Assembly: GCA_027483645.1 (NCBI GenBank)
Contig: JAIXUD010000017.1
Coordinates: 1 to 64,000, forward strand
DNA: 64,000 nt
DNA from: Sphingobacteriales bacterium
GTDB taxonomy: Bacteria > Bacteroidota > Bacteroidia > Chitinophagales > CAIOSU01
Direction: 5' to 3'
Shown here: positions 26,993-36,439 of the stretch, piece after piece
Numbering within the stretch: the stretch's first letter is position 1
How the letters are laid out: every line of letters begins with the position of its first letter
The notes under the pieces: generated by a model
What the model saw: the letters and a program-made list of their open reading frames with translations, nothing else
What the model was told of the DNA's origin: nothing
The model's database searches: none
Made by a program: the position numbers and the translations under genes

Positions 26993-29293
26993 ATGAGGTA
27001 TTGTTTTTTGGTTATACTGTTTGCATTACTAAGTTGTAGCACCGTTTGGTCTCAAAACCTAAGTATAGGGCAATGGTACGCGCATCTGCCTCACGAAGGC
27101 GGTAGAAAAGTGATTGATACTGGTGACGAAATATTTGTGCTTACCGACGTTTATTACTTTTCTTACAACAAAACCACTGGTAATATTCAGCGATTCGATA
27201 AAGTTTCGGGGCTAAACGATGTACAAGTTGACCATTTGGTATACGGTGAGCAGGTGGATGCTTTAATAATTGCCTACCAGAATACCAACATCGATATAAT
27301 AAAGAATGGCAACACCATTATCAACGTATCCGACATTTTGCGCAAGAGCATAAGCGGTGTAAAAGAAATTAATGCCGTATTAATTGAAGATAGCATAGCC
27401 TACTTTGCCACAACCTTCGGTATTGCAGTGTTCGATATTGAAAAAGAAGAATTTAGGGATACTTACATCATTGGCGATGATGGCCGGCAGGTAAGTGTTA
27501 TTGATGTTTCTTTTGAAGCCGACAGTATGTATGCCCTTACCAGTGAAGGATTGAAGAAAGCACCTTCGACCGGTGCTAATTTGGCCAACTACCAAAACTG
27601 GGAGAACATTGGTAATGCTAGCGGCCTGCCCGTTTCTAATGGCAGGGCACTGGAAATGGTGGGCGACACTACCTACATCCTGTTTAGCGATTCCGTATAC
27701 AGAGGCGTAAACGGAAACTGGCAGTTTTACTACGCCGACACTACCCATGTCATTAATACCATTAAAGCCACTAACAACATTTTGTACATCCTTGAGTCAG
27801 ACTCAGTGCCACTAGGCCGGTTAACTTACAACAACAATGGCAATTGGGAGTACATTGGCGATGGCCAACTAAACATACCTAGTGATGTAACCCAAGATAG
27901 TAACGGCATACTTTGGGTAGCTGATGGATATAAGAGTTTGGTAAAAATTGAGCCCGGTGGTGCATTGACCAGTATAGTACCAAATGGCCCTAATTCATTT
28001 GCTATTACTGGGATGAGCTACAAAAACGGTGCGCTGTGGGTAGCACCCGGCGGCGCTGGAAGCAACTGGAACTATATCCTCAACTATAAAGGTTTTTCTT
28101 CGCTTCAAAATAATTTTTGGAGCCAATACAACCGCTTTAATGTTCCGCTGCTAGAAGAGGTACTTAATATTTTTGCAGTAACAACCAGCCCAGTGACCGA
28201 CAAAATCTACTTCGGCTCCTATTGGGATGGCGTGCTAATATGGGATGGTGCAACAATCGTAAAATTCAATAAGGATAATACCAACGGCGTACTAAAAGGC
28301 ACTATTGGTGATGAGCAGCGTACCCGCATAAGCAGCCTAACCTTGGATGATGCTGGCAACCTATGGGTGAGCAACTATGGCTCGCCCACGCCCCTCTCTG
28401 CTTACACCACTGATGGCACATGGGTAGGTATGAGAACACCATCAATCAATTCGGGCGTAATAAGTAAAGTAGTAATAGATGATTTCAACCAAAAATGGGC
28501 AGTAATACCTAACCAAGGCCTACTGGTGTATAACCATGGTGCCGACATTGCAAATACCAGCGATGATGAAGGGAGAATATTAACCTCGGCGACTGGCAAT
28601 GGCGCCTTGCCAAATAACGACGTGGTATCAGTAGCAAAAGATAAACAAGGCCAGATTTGGGTAGGTACCTCGCAAGGGTTGGCTATATTTTATTGCGCTG
28701 GTTCGGTGCTTTCGCAAGGCTGCGATGCACAGCGCATTATAGTAAGCCGAGACGGCTTTAATGGCTACTTGCTGGAAAACGAACGTATCAACTACATATT
28801 GGTGGATGGTGCTGATAGAAAATGGGTAGCTACCAATAATGGCTTATGGGTTTTTTCGCCAGATGGTACCGAAGAGCTGGCATACTACACCCAAGAAAAT
28901 AGCCCATTGCTTTCTGATAATGTAATCTCATTGGGCTACGACGGCGAACATGGTGTAATGTACATTAGTACCGACCGAGGGCTAATGTCGCTGCGTACCG
29001 AAGCTACCGAAGGAACTATTACCTATATTGACCCAATAGAAGTTTTCCCTAACCCGATAAGGGAAACCTACAGCGGCCCAATAGCCATTCGTGGTTTACC
29101 TAGCGATGCCGAAGTGCGTATTACAGATGTAACCGGTATGCTCATTTATCAAACCCAGGCCTTTGGCGGACAAGCCGTATGGGATGGGAAAGATTACACG
29201 GGCCGTAAAGCCAAAACCGGCGTTTACTTGGTGTTCTCAGTAAATGAGGACGGAACGGAATCAAAACCTACCAAGCTCCTCTTCATCAAATAA
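26993..29293 (+). CDS. porZ: PorZ-like type IX secretion protein
   Basis: 766 aa from ATG at 26993, which gives signal peptide MRYCFLVILFALLSCSTVWS; in-frame ATG at 26960 is possible. Repeated propeller blades (NGNTIINVSDILRKS, QIWVGTSQGLAIFY, RKWVATNNGLWVFSPDG, VMYISTDRGLMSL) form two beta-propellers as in PorZ. The C-terminal about 85 residues are a type A sorting domain (VFPNPI, IRGLPSDAEVRITDVTGMLI, WDGKDYTGRKAKTGVYLV). PorZ is a surface component of the sortase/attachment complex of the type IX system. The next gene is recO, 21 bases downstream, an arrangement common in this phylum. Confidence 0.88.
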   Translation: MRYCFLVILFALLSCSTVWSQNLSIGQWYAHLPHEGGRKVIDTGDEIFVLTDVYYFSYNKTTGNIQRFDKVSGLNDVQVDHLVYGEQVDALIIAYQNTNIDIIKNGNTIINVSDILRKSISGVKEINAVLIEDSIAYFATTFGIAVFDIEKEEFRDTYIIGDDGRQVSVIDVSFEADSMYALTSEGLKKAPSTGANLANYQNWENIGNASGLPVSNGRALEMVGDTTYILFSDSVYRGVNGNWQFYYADTTHVINTIKATNNILYILESDSVPLGRLTYNNNGNWEYIGDGQLNIPSDVTQDSNGILWVADGYKSLVKIEPGGALTSIVPNGPNSFAITGMSYKNGALWVAPGGAGSNWNYILNYKGFSSLQNNFWSQYNRFNVPLLEEVLNIFAVTTSPVTDKIYFGSYWDGVLIWDGATIVKFNKDNTNGVLKGTIGDEQRTRISSLTLDDAGNLWVSNYGSPTPLSAYTTDGTWVGMRTPSINSGVISKVVIDDFNQKWAVIPNQGLLVYNHGADIANTSDDEGRILTSATGNGALPNNDVVSVAKDKQGQIWVGTSQGLAIFYCAGSVLSQGCDAQRIIVSRDGFNGYLLENERINYILVDGADRKWVATNNGLWVFSPDGTEELAYYTQENSPLLSDNVISLGYDGEHGVMYISTDRGLMSLRTEATEGTITYIDPIEVFPNPIRETYSGPIAIRGLPSDAEVRITDVTGMLIYQTQAFGGQAVWDGKDYTGRKAKTGVYLVFSVNEDGTESKPTKLLFIK

Positions 29294-29314
29294 CAACCCT
29301 ATCTTTAACCGCTG

Positions 29315-30022
29315 ATGCTGGTTAAAACGAATGGGATAGTGCTGCATACCATTAAATACTCCGAAACGAGTATCGTAAGCCGCATATTCACCCGCGAGCT
29401 GGGCCTGCAATCGTATATGGTGAACGGTGTGCGAGGCGCTAAAGGCAATAAAGCCGCTTTGTTTAGGGCAGGCAATGTGTTGGAGGTCGTATCTTATTTC
29501 AAACGGGAGCACAAAGGATTGCAGCGCCTCAAGGAATACAACTTTGGCATTATCTATCAGCAAATCCCTTTCCATATTATTAAAAGCTCATTGGCACTAT
29601 TCCTTATCGATATATTGAACAAGGTGATAAAGGAAGAGGAACCTCACCCCGAGCTATACGACTTTGTAGAAAGCTCTTTCCAACAGTTGGATGACACATC
29701 GGTGGAACTGGGTAATTACCATTTGCGGTTTTTAGCAGGGCTGGCCCAAGAGCTCGGCTTCCACCCCGGTGGCAGTTATAATACGGCGAAGCCTTATTTG
29801 GACTTAAAGGAAGGGCATTTCTTAATTGGTCCACCCGCGCATCCCCTTTATTTAGAACCCCACTTAGCTGCCTTCTTTTATAATGCCGAAACGGCCCCAC
29901 TGTCCATGGGCGATAAGCGTGTACTACTGGATAAGGTGTTGCAATTTTATGCAGCCCATATTGAAAACTTCGGGACGGTAAAATCGTGGGACATACTGCG
30001 AGAAGTGTTGGCAAACAAATAG
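29315..30022 (+). CDS. recO: DNA repair protein RecO
   Basis: 235 aa. The N-terminal OB-fold has KTNGIVLHTIKYSETSIVSRIFTRE and a basic VNGVRGAKGNKAALF. The helical C-terminal domain follows (HLRFLAGLAQELGFHPGG). RecO loads RecA with RecR in gap repair. The zinc-finger cysteines found in some RecO proteins are absent, as in other Bacteroidota. It lies 21 bases after porZ and 33 bases before the membrane protein gene, so the three may share a transcript. Confidence 0.93.
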   Translation: MLVKTNGIVLHTIKYSETSIVSRIFTRELGLQSYMVNGVRGAKGNKAALFRAGNVLEVVSYFKREHKGLQRLKEYNFGIIYQQIPFHIIKSSLALFLIDILNKVIKEEEPHPELYDFVESSFQQLDDTSVELGNYHLRFLAGLAQELGFHPGGSYNTAKPYLDLKEGHFLIGPPAHPLYLEPHLAAFFYNAETAPLSMGDKRVLLDKVLQFYAAHIENFGTVKSWDILREVLANK

Positions 30023-30055
30023 ATTAGTAGATTTACAGAAACAGCATCTAATAAA

Positions 30056-31678
30056 ATGCCCAATAAAAAACGGCTAATTACAACATGGTTAGGCTTTTGG
30101 ATAGTAACCATGCTGCTTTATCGGCATGGCTATGGCAACCAGTTTATTGATGATTATATAGCTGGCATAGTGCGCTTTATGGATGAGGGCTGGGCAGGCT
30201 TTGCCGATTCTTACGATTTCCCTAGCTTATATTATGGCCACAACATAGTCTTTTACGGCTTCTACAGCGTTTTTGGGTCTTCTGCACTCGCTTGGTTTCT
30301 ATTGTTTACAGGTCTGCATAGTTTAAATGCGGCGTTCGGTTATGGGTTTATCAAGCGTCTATTTACTAATAACGGTTTTCAAGCATCCACTGCTGGGGCC
30401 TTGGTAGCTGCACTGCTGTTTTTGGTTTCGCCCTACCAAACAGAAAACGTAATATGGGGGGCTACCTTGCACTATGCCGTATCCATGCTATGCATGTGGG
30501 GCATTATGTGGTTGTATGCCGGTTATCTGGATTCGGGTAAGGCATGGATGCTTTGGCTCAGCTACCTCATGTTCGCGTTCTCGCTACTCACGCTCGAAAT
30601 CTCGCTAGTCTTCCCCGGAATTTTTATGATAGTTTTTGGTTTGCTTTGGCGGCCGGTAGCTGGTTTAAAAGGTCTGTTCTCTCATTTCAAACCGATAGCG
30701 TTGCCCATGGGCTTGCTTATTGGGCTCTATCTTATAGGTACCTATTGGTTAAAGGGGCATTTCATCGGCCATTATGGCAGCGATACGCACTTGAAATTTA
30801 GCGCCGTGCAGCTATTGGGCTCGTTGTGGCAATACCTGGCCAAGCTATTGGGCTTTGTTCATTATTACCCTTTTCACATCAAGGAGTTCATCTATTTAAA
30901 CCTAGTTAAAGCCACGGTGGCCTTTGGCTTGTTGGCAGTAGCTATTGGCATCTGGGTAGTGCTTTGGAAGTACCGCAAACCCTTGGCATGGTTTGCGTTG
31001 GGCTGGATGGGGCTGGTGTTTATAGCACTGTTGCCGGTGCTCAACATGTACTTCATGTTTCTCAATCAAGGGGAAAACGACAGGTTATCGTACCTCGCAT
31101 CCGTGTTTATCTATGCCATTCCAGTTTTGCTATTGATGTGGTTTGCCCGCCGGTTGGTTTGGGCATATGGGGCTGTGGTGCTGGTGGTAAGTGTTTTCTT
31201 CTTAAACACCCAAACCACCAAATGGCAACATGCTGCTACCCTGCAAGCCCAAGCCGCAGATAGCCCGCTGTTTTATGGCACTAAAGGCAATATCTATTTA
31301 CTCAACCTACCGTGCTATTATCAAGGCGTATATGTATATAGAAGATTCCACCGGTTGCACTGGGCTAGGCAGTTTTATGGCTTGCCCGATTTGAGCAACC
31401 AATTACAATACGTGGTTTCTGCCAATATGCAACTGCCTACCGATTCGGTTATCGCCGTGGCCCTGCCCGAACCTAATACATTTAAGGTAGAGCTCTCTAC
31501 ATGGGGCAACTGGTTTTGGTACCATATGAATGGCGCTCAAAACCGCACCGAAGAGGAAATGACCATCACTTTGGATGAATGGGGCCACAGCTATACACTA
31601 TATTTGCCAAACCTAAAGCCCGAAGACCGATTACTGTATTTCACCCATAATGGGTGGCAAGCAGTAAAGTACCCTTAA
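30056..31678 (+). CDS. Polytopic membrane protein, GT-C glycosyltransferase-like
   Basis: 540 aa with about 10-12 predicted membrane segments in the first 400 residues and a soluble C-terminal part of about 130 residues. The first extracytoplasmic loop (NQFIDDYIAGIVRFMDEGWAGF) has an acidic DD pair in the position of GT-C catalytic or metal residues, and SPYQTENVIWGATLHYAVS resembles the second conserved loop. These features fit lipid-linked-sugar-dependent glycosyltransferases, but similarity is by pattern only and the target is unknown. It begins 33 bases after recO. Confidence 0.7.
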   Translation: MPNKKRLITTWLGFWIVTMLLYRHGYGNQFIDDYIAGIVRFMDEGWAGFADSYDFPSLYYGHNIVFYGFYSVFGSSALAWFLLFTGLHSLNAAFGYGFIKRLFTNNGFQASTAGALVAALLFLVSPYQTENVIWGATLHYAVSMLCMWGIMWLYAGYLDSGKAWMLWLSYLMFAFSLLTLEISLVFPGIFMIVFGLLWRPVAGLKGLFSHFKPIALPMGLLIGLYLIGTYWLKGHFIGHYGSDTHLKFSAVQLLGSLWQYLAKLLGFVHYYPFHIKEFIYLNLVKATVAFGLLAVAIGIWVVLWKYRKPLAWFALGWMGLVFIALLPVLNMYFMFLNQGENDRLSYLASVFIYAIPVLLLMWFARRLVWAYGAVVLVVSVFFLNTQTTKWQHAATLQAQAADSPLFYGTKGNIYLLNLPCYYQGVYVYRRFHRLHWARQFYGLPDLSNQLQYVVSANMQLPTDSVIAVALPEPNTFKVELSTWGNWFWYHMNGAQNRTEEEMTITLDEWGHSYTLYLPNLKPEDRLLYFTHNGWQAVKYP

Positions 31679-31690
31679 ACTATACCTACT

Positions 31691-32317
31691 ATGCCGATAA
31701 ATATGCCAGGCCGTAAAGTGAAAATAGCAGGTGTAATAATAGTTTTGCTACTATGCCTTTTTCTTTTCCGCTACCCCATAATGCGGGGCATGGGCAACTT
31801 TTTAATTGCTACCGACGAACCGCAGCAGGTGCCTGTGGCATTTGTACTTTCTGGTGGGCCATTTGATAGAGGAAGAGAGGCCGTGCGCCTGTACAACATG
31901 GGCATGGTTGAAACCATCATCTGCACTGGCGAAACCGTTCCACAAGATATTATTGCACTAGGGCTAGATCATAGCGAGGGCGACATTACCAAAATACTGA
32001 TGCTGAACCAAGGGGTGCCCGAAAACAAAATAGTGTTGATAGAGGAAGGCACCAGCACGCTGGAAGAATCGGACATTATATTGGCCTACTGCAAGCAAAA
32101 TGGGCTAAAAAAGATTGGCGTAATCTCTTCCATGTTCCACACACGTCGCATTAAAGGCGTGTTTAAGAATAAGTTTGAGGAAGCAGGAATTGAAGTTTTG
32201 ATATTCGGCGCTAAAGCCGATGCTTACGATGAGCAAGCCTGGTGGGGCAGCGAATATGGCTTAATTAACCTAAACAATGAGTACATTAAGATTGTGTACT
32301 ACTGGTTGAAGTATTAA
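31691..32317 (+). CDS. DUF218 (YdcF/SanA/ElyC-like) membrane-anchored protein
   Basis: 208 aa. One N-terminal membrane anchor (GVIIVLLLCLFLFRYP) is followed by a DUF218 Rossmann-type domain: VAFVLSGGPFDRGREAVRLY, TIICTGE, EEGTSTLEESDIILAYC and VISSMFHTRRIKGVF. Family members are linked to envelope and peptidoglycan-precursor homeostasis; the biochemical activity is unclear. It begins 12 bases after the GT-C-like gene and is likely cotranscribed. A second DUF218 protein lies at 39715-40356. Confidence 0.88.
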   Translation: MPINMPGRKVKIAGVIIVLLLCLFLFRYPIMRGMGNFLIATDEPQQVPVAFVLSGGPFDRGREAVRLYNMGMVETIICTGETVPQDIIALGLDHSEGDITKILMLNQGVPENKIVLIEEGTSTLEESDIILAYCKQNGLKKIGVISSMFHTRRIKGVFKNKFEEAGIEVLIFGAKADAYDEQAWWGSEYGLINLNNEYIKIVYYWLKY

Positions 32318-32326
32318 AAATTGAAG

Positions 32327-32887
32327 CTAGTTTCTCCTTGGTCCTTTGGAAGCATAAAACTCCTCAAGCGATTTAGCAGTGGTTATCTTTAGCAACCTTC
32401 CCAATTTGCCAATTAAAGGGAATACCTTTTTTTGAACCCACAGTGGCACCTCGGTCAAGTAATACTCACCTGGCGATTGCGCCAATACAAAAGTAGCATC
32501 AAAAGGCGAGGGGGCTTTGGCACCTTTTCGATTGGAAACCTCAAAAATTTGGGTGAGGGTATATTCGATATTTAATGCTGGGGTAAATACCGCTTTGGTT
32601 ATCACTTCTTTTCCATTTTTGGCAAAACAGCGGTGCGATGCACCTGGTGGTACCGTAAATGATTGCCCCTCCGTTAAAATCACCTCCTTACCATCGCAGG
32701 TAACGCACAGAGTGCCCGATTCAACTTCAAAATATTCGGTTTGAAGTGGATGCATATGCATCGGTGGGCCCCCACCATCAGCAGGTAAATATAACCTGAG
32801 TTCAAGATGATCCACCTTCACGTTCTGGGGAGCATTTAAAAAAGTGATTTTCTCCCCACTAGCCCTAATTTCGATGGTTCTTCCCAT
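32327..32887 (-). CDS. Cupin-domain protein
   Basis: 186 aa from ATG at 32887. A single cupin barrel shows motif 1 (GGPPMHMHPLQTEYFEVESG, metal-type His pair and Glu) and motif 2 (GQSFTVPPGASHRCFAKNG). The C-terminal 60 residues are helical (VQKKVFPLIGKLGRLLKI). Substrate and function are unknown. It is convergent with the DUF218 gene; 9 bases separate the two stops. Confidence 0.85.
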   Translation of the reverse strand: MGRTIEIRASGEKITFLNAPQNVKVDHLELRLYLPADGGGPPMHMHPLQTEYFEVESGTLCVTCDGKEVILTEGQSFTVPPGASHRCFAKNGKEVITKAVFTPALNIEYTLTQIFEVSNRKGAKAPSPFDATFVLAQSPGEYYLTEVPLWVQKKVFPLIGKLGRLLKITTAKSLEEFYASKGPRRN

Positions 32888-33055
32888 AACAAACACTATG
32901 ATTTTAATAATCAATTAGCCATAAAGTTAATGATAGTAGCCATAAAATTGACGTGCTTCCCCCTAAAATCTGTTAATGCCATACCTTAACCAGCCTTGCA
33001 AGCGTTAACCCTCGCAACCTTTTATTAACTTCGCCCTTCTTTTGTAGAGCCTTGC

Positions 33056-33964
33056 ATGTCGGTTAAAGTAGAACATCTTACCAAGTTATATGGCGCACAG
33101 CGTGCGGTGGACGATATTTCGTTCGAAGTGCGCACGGGCGAGGTATTGGGTTTCCTAGGGCCGAACGGCGCGGGTAAAAGCACTACCATGAAGATTGTTA
33201 CCTGCTTTATCCCTCAAAGCAGCGGAAAGGCAACCGTAGCGGGCTTCGATACCATAGACCAGCCGATGGACGTGCGCCGAAAAATAGGTTACCTGCCAGA
33301 GAGCAACCCCCTCTACTACGACATGTATGTGCGCGAGTACTTGGAGTTTATCGGCCGGGTGCACAAGCTGAGCAACATTAAGCAGCGCATTGATGAAATG
33401 GTGGAGCTTACGGGCCTCACCCGCGAGCGTCACAAGAAGATAGGCCAGCTAAGTAAAGGCTACAAACAGCGTGTAGGCATCGCTCAAGCCATGCTGCACA
33501 ACCCCGATGTGTTAATACTTGACGAGCCCACCAGCGGCCTCGACCCGAACCAGTTGGTGGAGATACGCAGCCTGATTAAGAATCTGGGAAAAGAGAAAAC
33601 GGTTATCCTCTCCACCCACATCATGCAGGAAGTGCAGGCCATGTGCGATAGGGTAATCATCATCAACAAAGGTAAACTGGTGGCCGATGATACCCCGGAG
33701 CACCTGCAACAGCGCACCGCAGGAGAAACCATAGTGCGCGTAGAGTTCCGCGAAACACCTGAATTGAAACTACTGGCTGCGATTAGTGGAGTAAAGAGCG
33801 TGAAAAAAGAGAAAGAAAACCAATGGCTTATATACTCCCAGCCGGGCAAAGACCCACGGGAAGAGATTTTCCGCTTTGCGACAGATAAGGGATTGACACT
33901 ATTGACATTGAATAAAGAGCAATCATCGCTGGAGAACGTTTTCCAAGAATTAACCAACAAATAA
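33056..33964 (+). CDS. gldA: Gliding-motility ABC transporter ATPase GldA
   Basis: 302 aa ABC ATPase. Walker A GPNGAGKST, Q-loop region GYLPESNPLYYDMYVREYLEF, signature LSKGYKQRVGIAQA, Walker B VLILDEPTSGLDPNQ and H-loop STHIMQE are all intact. The C-terminal about 80 residues are the extension of GldA-like proteins. With GldF and GldG it forms an ABC complex required for gliding in Flavobacterium; similar operons exist in non-gliding species. The gene is followed by gldF after 10 bases. Confidence 0.93.
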   Translation: MSVKVEHLTKLYGAQRAVDDISFEVRTGEVLGFLGPNGAGKSTTMKIVTCFIPQSSGKATVAGFDTIDQPMDVRRKIGYLPESNPLYYDMYVREYLEFIGRVHKLSNIKQRIDEMVELTGLTRERHKKIGQLSKGYKQRVGIAQAMLHNPDVLILDEPTSGLDPNQLVEIRSLIKNLGKEKTVILSTHIMQEVQAMCDRVIIINKGKLVADDTPEHLQQRTAGETIVRVEFRETPELKLLAAISGVKSVKKEKENQWLIYSQPGKDPREEIFRFATDKGLTLLTLNKEQSSLENVFQELTNK

Positions 33965-33974
33965 GAAGTACTAG

Positions 33975-34709
33975 ATGCTAAGTATATACCGCAAAGAGAT
34001 CAATGCCTTCTTCAGCTCGCTGATAGGGTATATCGCTATTGTGGTATTCTTGGTGATTACGGGCCTTATTGTTTGGGTATTCCCTGATACCAACGTGCTG
34101 GATTATGGCTACGCCTCTTTGGAGAGCCTGTTCTTTGTAGCACCTTGGGTTTACTTGTTTTTGATTCCAGCCATCACTATGCGCTCGTTTGCTGAGGAGA
34201 TAAGTAACGGCACCATCGAGATGCTTACTACCAAGCCCTTGCGCGAGTTGGACATCATCCTTGGTAAATACTTCGCTGCGCTTACACTGGTGCTGTTTTC
34301 GCTGTTACCTACGCTTATCTATTTTGTTACTGTTTATCAACTGGGCGCACCCAAAGGCAATTTGGATAGTGGCGCCATCTGGGGTTCCTATATCGGTTTG
34401 CTGTTTCTGGGTTCGGCGTTTGTGGCTATGGGTATGTTTGCCTCCTCCATTACCAGCAACCAAATTGTATCGTTTGTGCTGGCGGCGTTCCTGTGTTTCT
34501 TCTTCCATTGGTCGTTCGATTTTTTGAGCGGATTGGAACTGTTCTACGCCAAGATTGATGACGTTATTGAAGCCATCGGCATCAACGCGCACTATATAAG
34601 CATTAGCCGTGGCGTGGTGGATACGAGAGATTTGGTGTATTTCATCAGCTTTACGGCCATATTTATCCTGTTAACTAAAACAGTGCTGGAGAGCAGGAAG
34701 TGGAAATGA
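33975..34709 (+). CDS. gldF: Gliding-motility ABC permease GldF
   Basis: 244 aa ABC-2-type permease with six predicted membrane segments. The first cytoplasmic part MLSIYRKEINAFFSSLIGYI and the motif MRSFAEEISNGTIEMLTTKP, then LRELDIILGKYFAALTL, are typical of GldF/ABC-2 permeases. It is the second gene of the gldA-gldF-gldG operon; its TGA overlaps the gldG ATG. Confidence 0.92.
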   Translation: MLSIYRKEINAFFSSLIGYIAIVVFLVITGLIVWVFPDTNVLDYGYASLESLFFVAPWVYLFLIPAITMRSFAEEISNGTIEMLTTKPLRELDIILGKYFAALTLVLFSLLPTLIYFVTVYQLGAPKGNLDSGAIWGSYIGLLFLGSAFVAMGMFASSITSNQIVSFVLAAFLCFFFHWSFDFLSGLELFYAKIDDVIEAIGINAHYISISRGVVDTRDLVYFISFTAIFILLTKTVLESRKWK

Positions 34710-36439
34710 AAAACAAATCGCTACGCTTACGGTCGATGGTGCGCCTGGCAATTTTGCTGGTGATTGTGGTGTTGCTCAACATCATCAGCCAGAACGTTTA
34801 TACCCGTCTCGATTTAACAACCGAAAAACGTTACACTTTAGCCAATGCTAGTAATGAGTTGCTTCGCAACTTGGATGATGTAGTATATGTGCAAGTTTAC
34901 TTGGAGGGTAAATTCCCTGCAGGTTTTAAGCGCCTTCGCAACGCTACCGAAGAGATGTTGTACGAGTTTGCCAACGTATCGGGCGGCAAGGTGCAGTATC
35001 GGTTTGTTGACCCATCGGCAGTAGAAACCCAGCAGCGCGAACTGCTTTATAAAGACCTATACGATAAGGGCTTATTGCCTACCAACCTACAAGTAAAAGA
35101 AACTGATGGCAGCACACAGCAAATCATTTTCCCAGGCTTATTGATGCGCTACCGCGGGCAGGAAGTGCCTGTAAACTTGCTAGAGAACCGTCCCGGCTTT
35201 GGACCCGACGAGGCTTTAAACGTATCTATCGAGCTGTTGGAATACAAGATTGCCAATGGCATTAAAAAAGTAAGTCAACGTAGCAGCCCTCGTATTGGCA
35301 TCGTGCAAGGCCAAGGCGAACTGGAACAGAAGTATCTGGCTGACATTATTACCACCCTTACAGACTTGAAGTATGATGTGAAGATGGTGGACCTGCCTAG
35401 CACCCTTTCAGTGGCTAAGAGCTTTGAAACGCTCATTATTCCTAAGCCTACCAAGCCCTTCCAAGAGCAGGATAAATTTAAGTTGGACCAATTCGCCATG
35501 CACGGCGGCAGCATACTATGGCTAATTGATGCCACCGACGCGGATATGGATAGCCTGCGGGGCAAACCTTACCACATGGCCGCGGCACGTGACCTGAATT
35601 TGGATGACCAGCTGTTCCGCTACGGGGTGCGCTTCAATAGCGACTTGGTACAGGACATGCAGAGCAACGTGATACCGATTGTAGTAGGCGAGGGCAACCC
35701 ACCACAAACGGAGCTGCTACCTTGGCCTTACTTCCCCGTACTTACGTCTTACAGCAGCGATCCAAACGATGTACGCCTACCCAAAGCGCATACCATAGTA
35801 CGAAACTTAGATGCGGTGGCCACCCAATTTATTGGCACCATTGATACCATACGGGTACCGGGCATTAAGAAAACGCCGTTACTATTTACCTCACGCAATA
35901 GTAAAGCGGTATTGACGCCTGCTCGCATTCACTTTGCGATACTCAAAGAGCAACCCGACCCAGCCAATTACAATAAAGCGTATATGCCCGTGGCGTATCT
36001 GCTAGAAGGAAACTTTACATCGGTATTTAAGAACCGCCTTTCGCCAGAAACCATTAAGACCCTGAACGATTCGTTGAAGAATGTTGGTTTTAAGGATGCA
36101 GGAGATTATGCCAAAATGATAGTAATAGCCGACGGCGACATTATAGCCAACCAAGTTGCGAACGACGGCAACCCATACTTACTGGGGTATTACCCTTTTA
36201 CCCAGCAAACCTTTGCCAACAAGGATTTTATACTTAATTGTATTGAATACCTTACCGACGACGCGCAGTTGATTGAAACCCGTAACAAGGAAATCAAACT
36301 TCGTATGCTGGATAAGCAGCAGGTGCGAGACCAGAAGTTGGGCTGGCAGGTGTTGAATATGGCAGTACCTGTAGCGTTGGTGGCACTGTTTGGGCTGGTC
36401 TATAATTTTATTCGCCGACGTAAATATGCCCGCAACTGA
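34706..36439 (+). CDS. gldG: Gliding-motility ABC auxiliary protein GldG
   Basis: 577 aa. The ATG at 34706 overlaps the gldF stop in an ATGA; an in-frame GTG at 34700 is less likely. There is an N-terminal membrane segment (AILLVIVVLLNIISQNVYTR), a long periplasmic ABC-transporter-auxiliary (GldG/DUF4350-like) domain with RFDLTTEKRYTL-type start and PRIGIVQGQGE block, and a C-terminal membrane segment (VLNMAVPVALVALFGLVY) ending in Arg and Lys. It is the third gene of the ABC operon, ending in a TGATG overlap with the DUF4340 gene. Confidence 0.92.
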   Translation: MKNKSLRLRSMVRLAILLVIVVLLNIISQNVYTRLDLTTEKRYTLANASNELLRNLDDVVYVQVYLEGKFPAGFKRLRNATEEMLYEFANVSGGKVQYRFVDPSAVETQQRELLYKDLYDKGLLPTNLQVKETDGSTQQIIFPGLLMRYRGQEVPVNLLENRPGFGPDEALNVSIELLEYKIANGIKKVSQRSSPRIGIVQGQGELEQKYLADIITTLTDLKYDVKMVDLPSTLSVAKSFETLIIPKPTKPFQEQDKFKLDQFAMHGGSILWLIDATDADMDSLRGKPYHMAAARDLNLDDQLFRYGVRFNSDLVQDMQSNVIPIVVGEGNPPQTELLPWPYFPVLTSYSSDPNDVRLPKAHTIVRNLDAVATQFIGTIDTIRVPGIKKTPLLFTSRNSKAVLTPARIHFAILKEQPDPANYNKAYMPVAYLLEGNFTSVFKNRLSPETIKTLNDSLKNVGFKDAGDYAKMIVIADGDIIANQVANDGNPYLLGYYPFTQQTFANKDFILNCIEYLTDDAQLIETRNKEIKLRMLDKQQVRDQKLGWQVLNMAVPVALVALFGLVYNFIRRRKYARN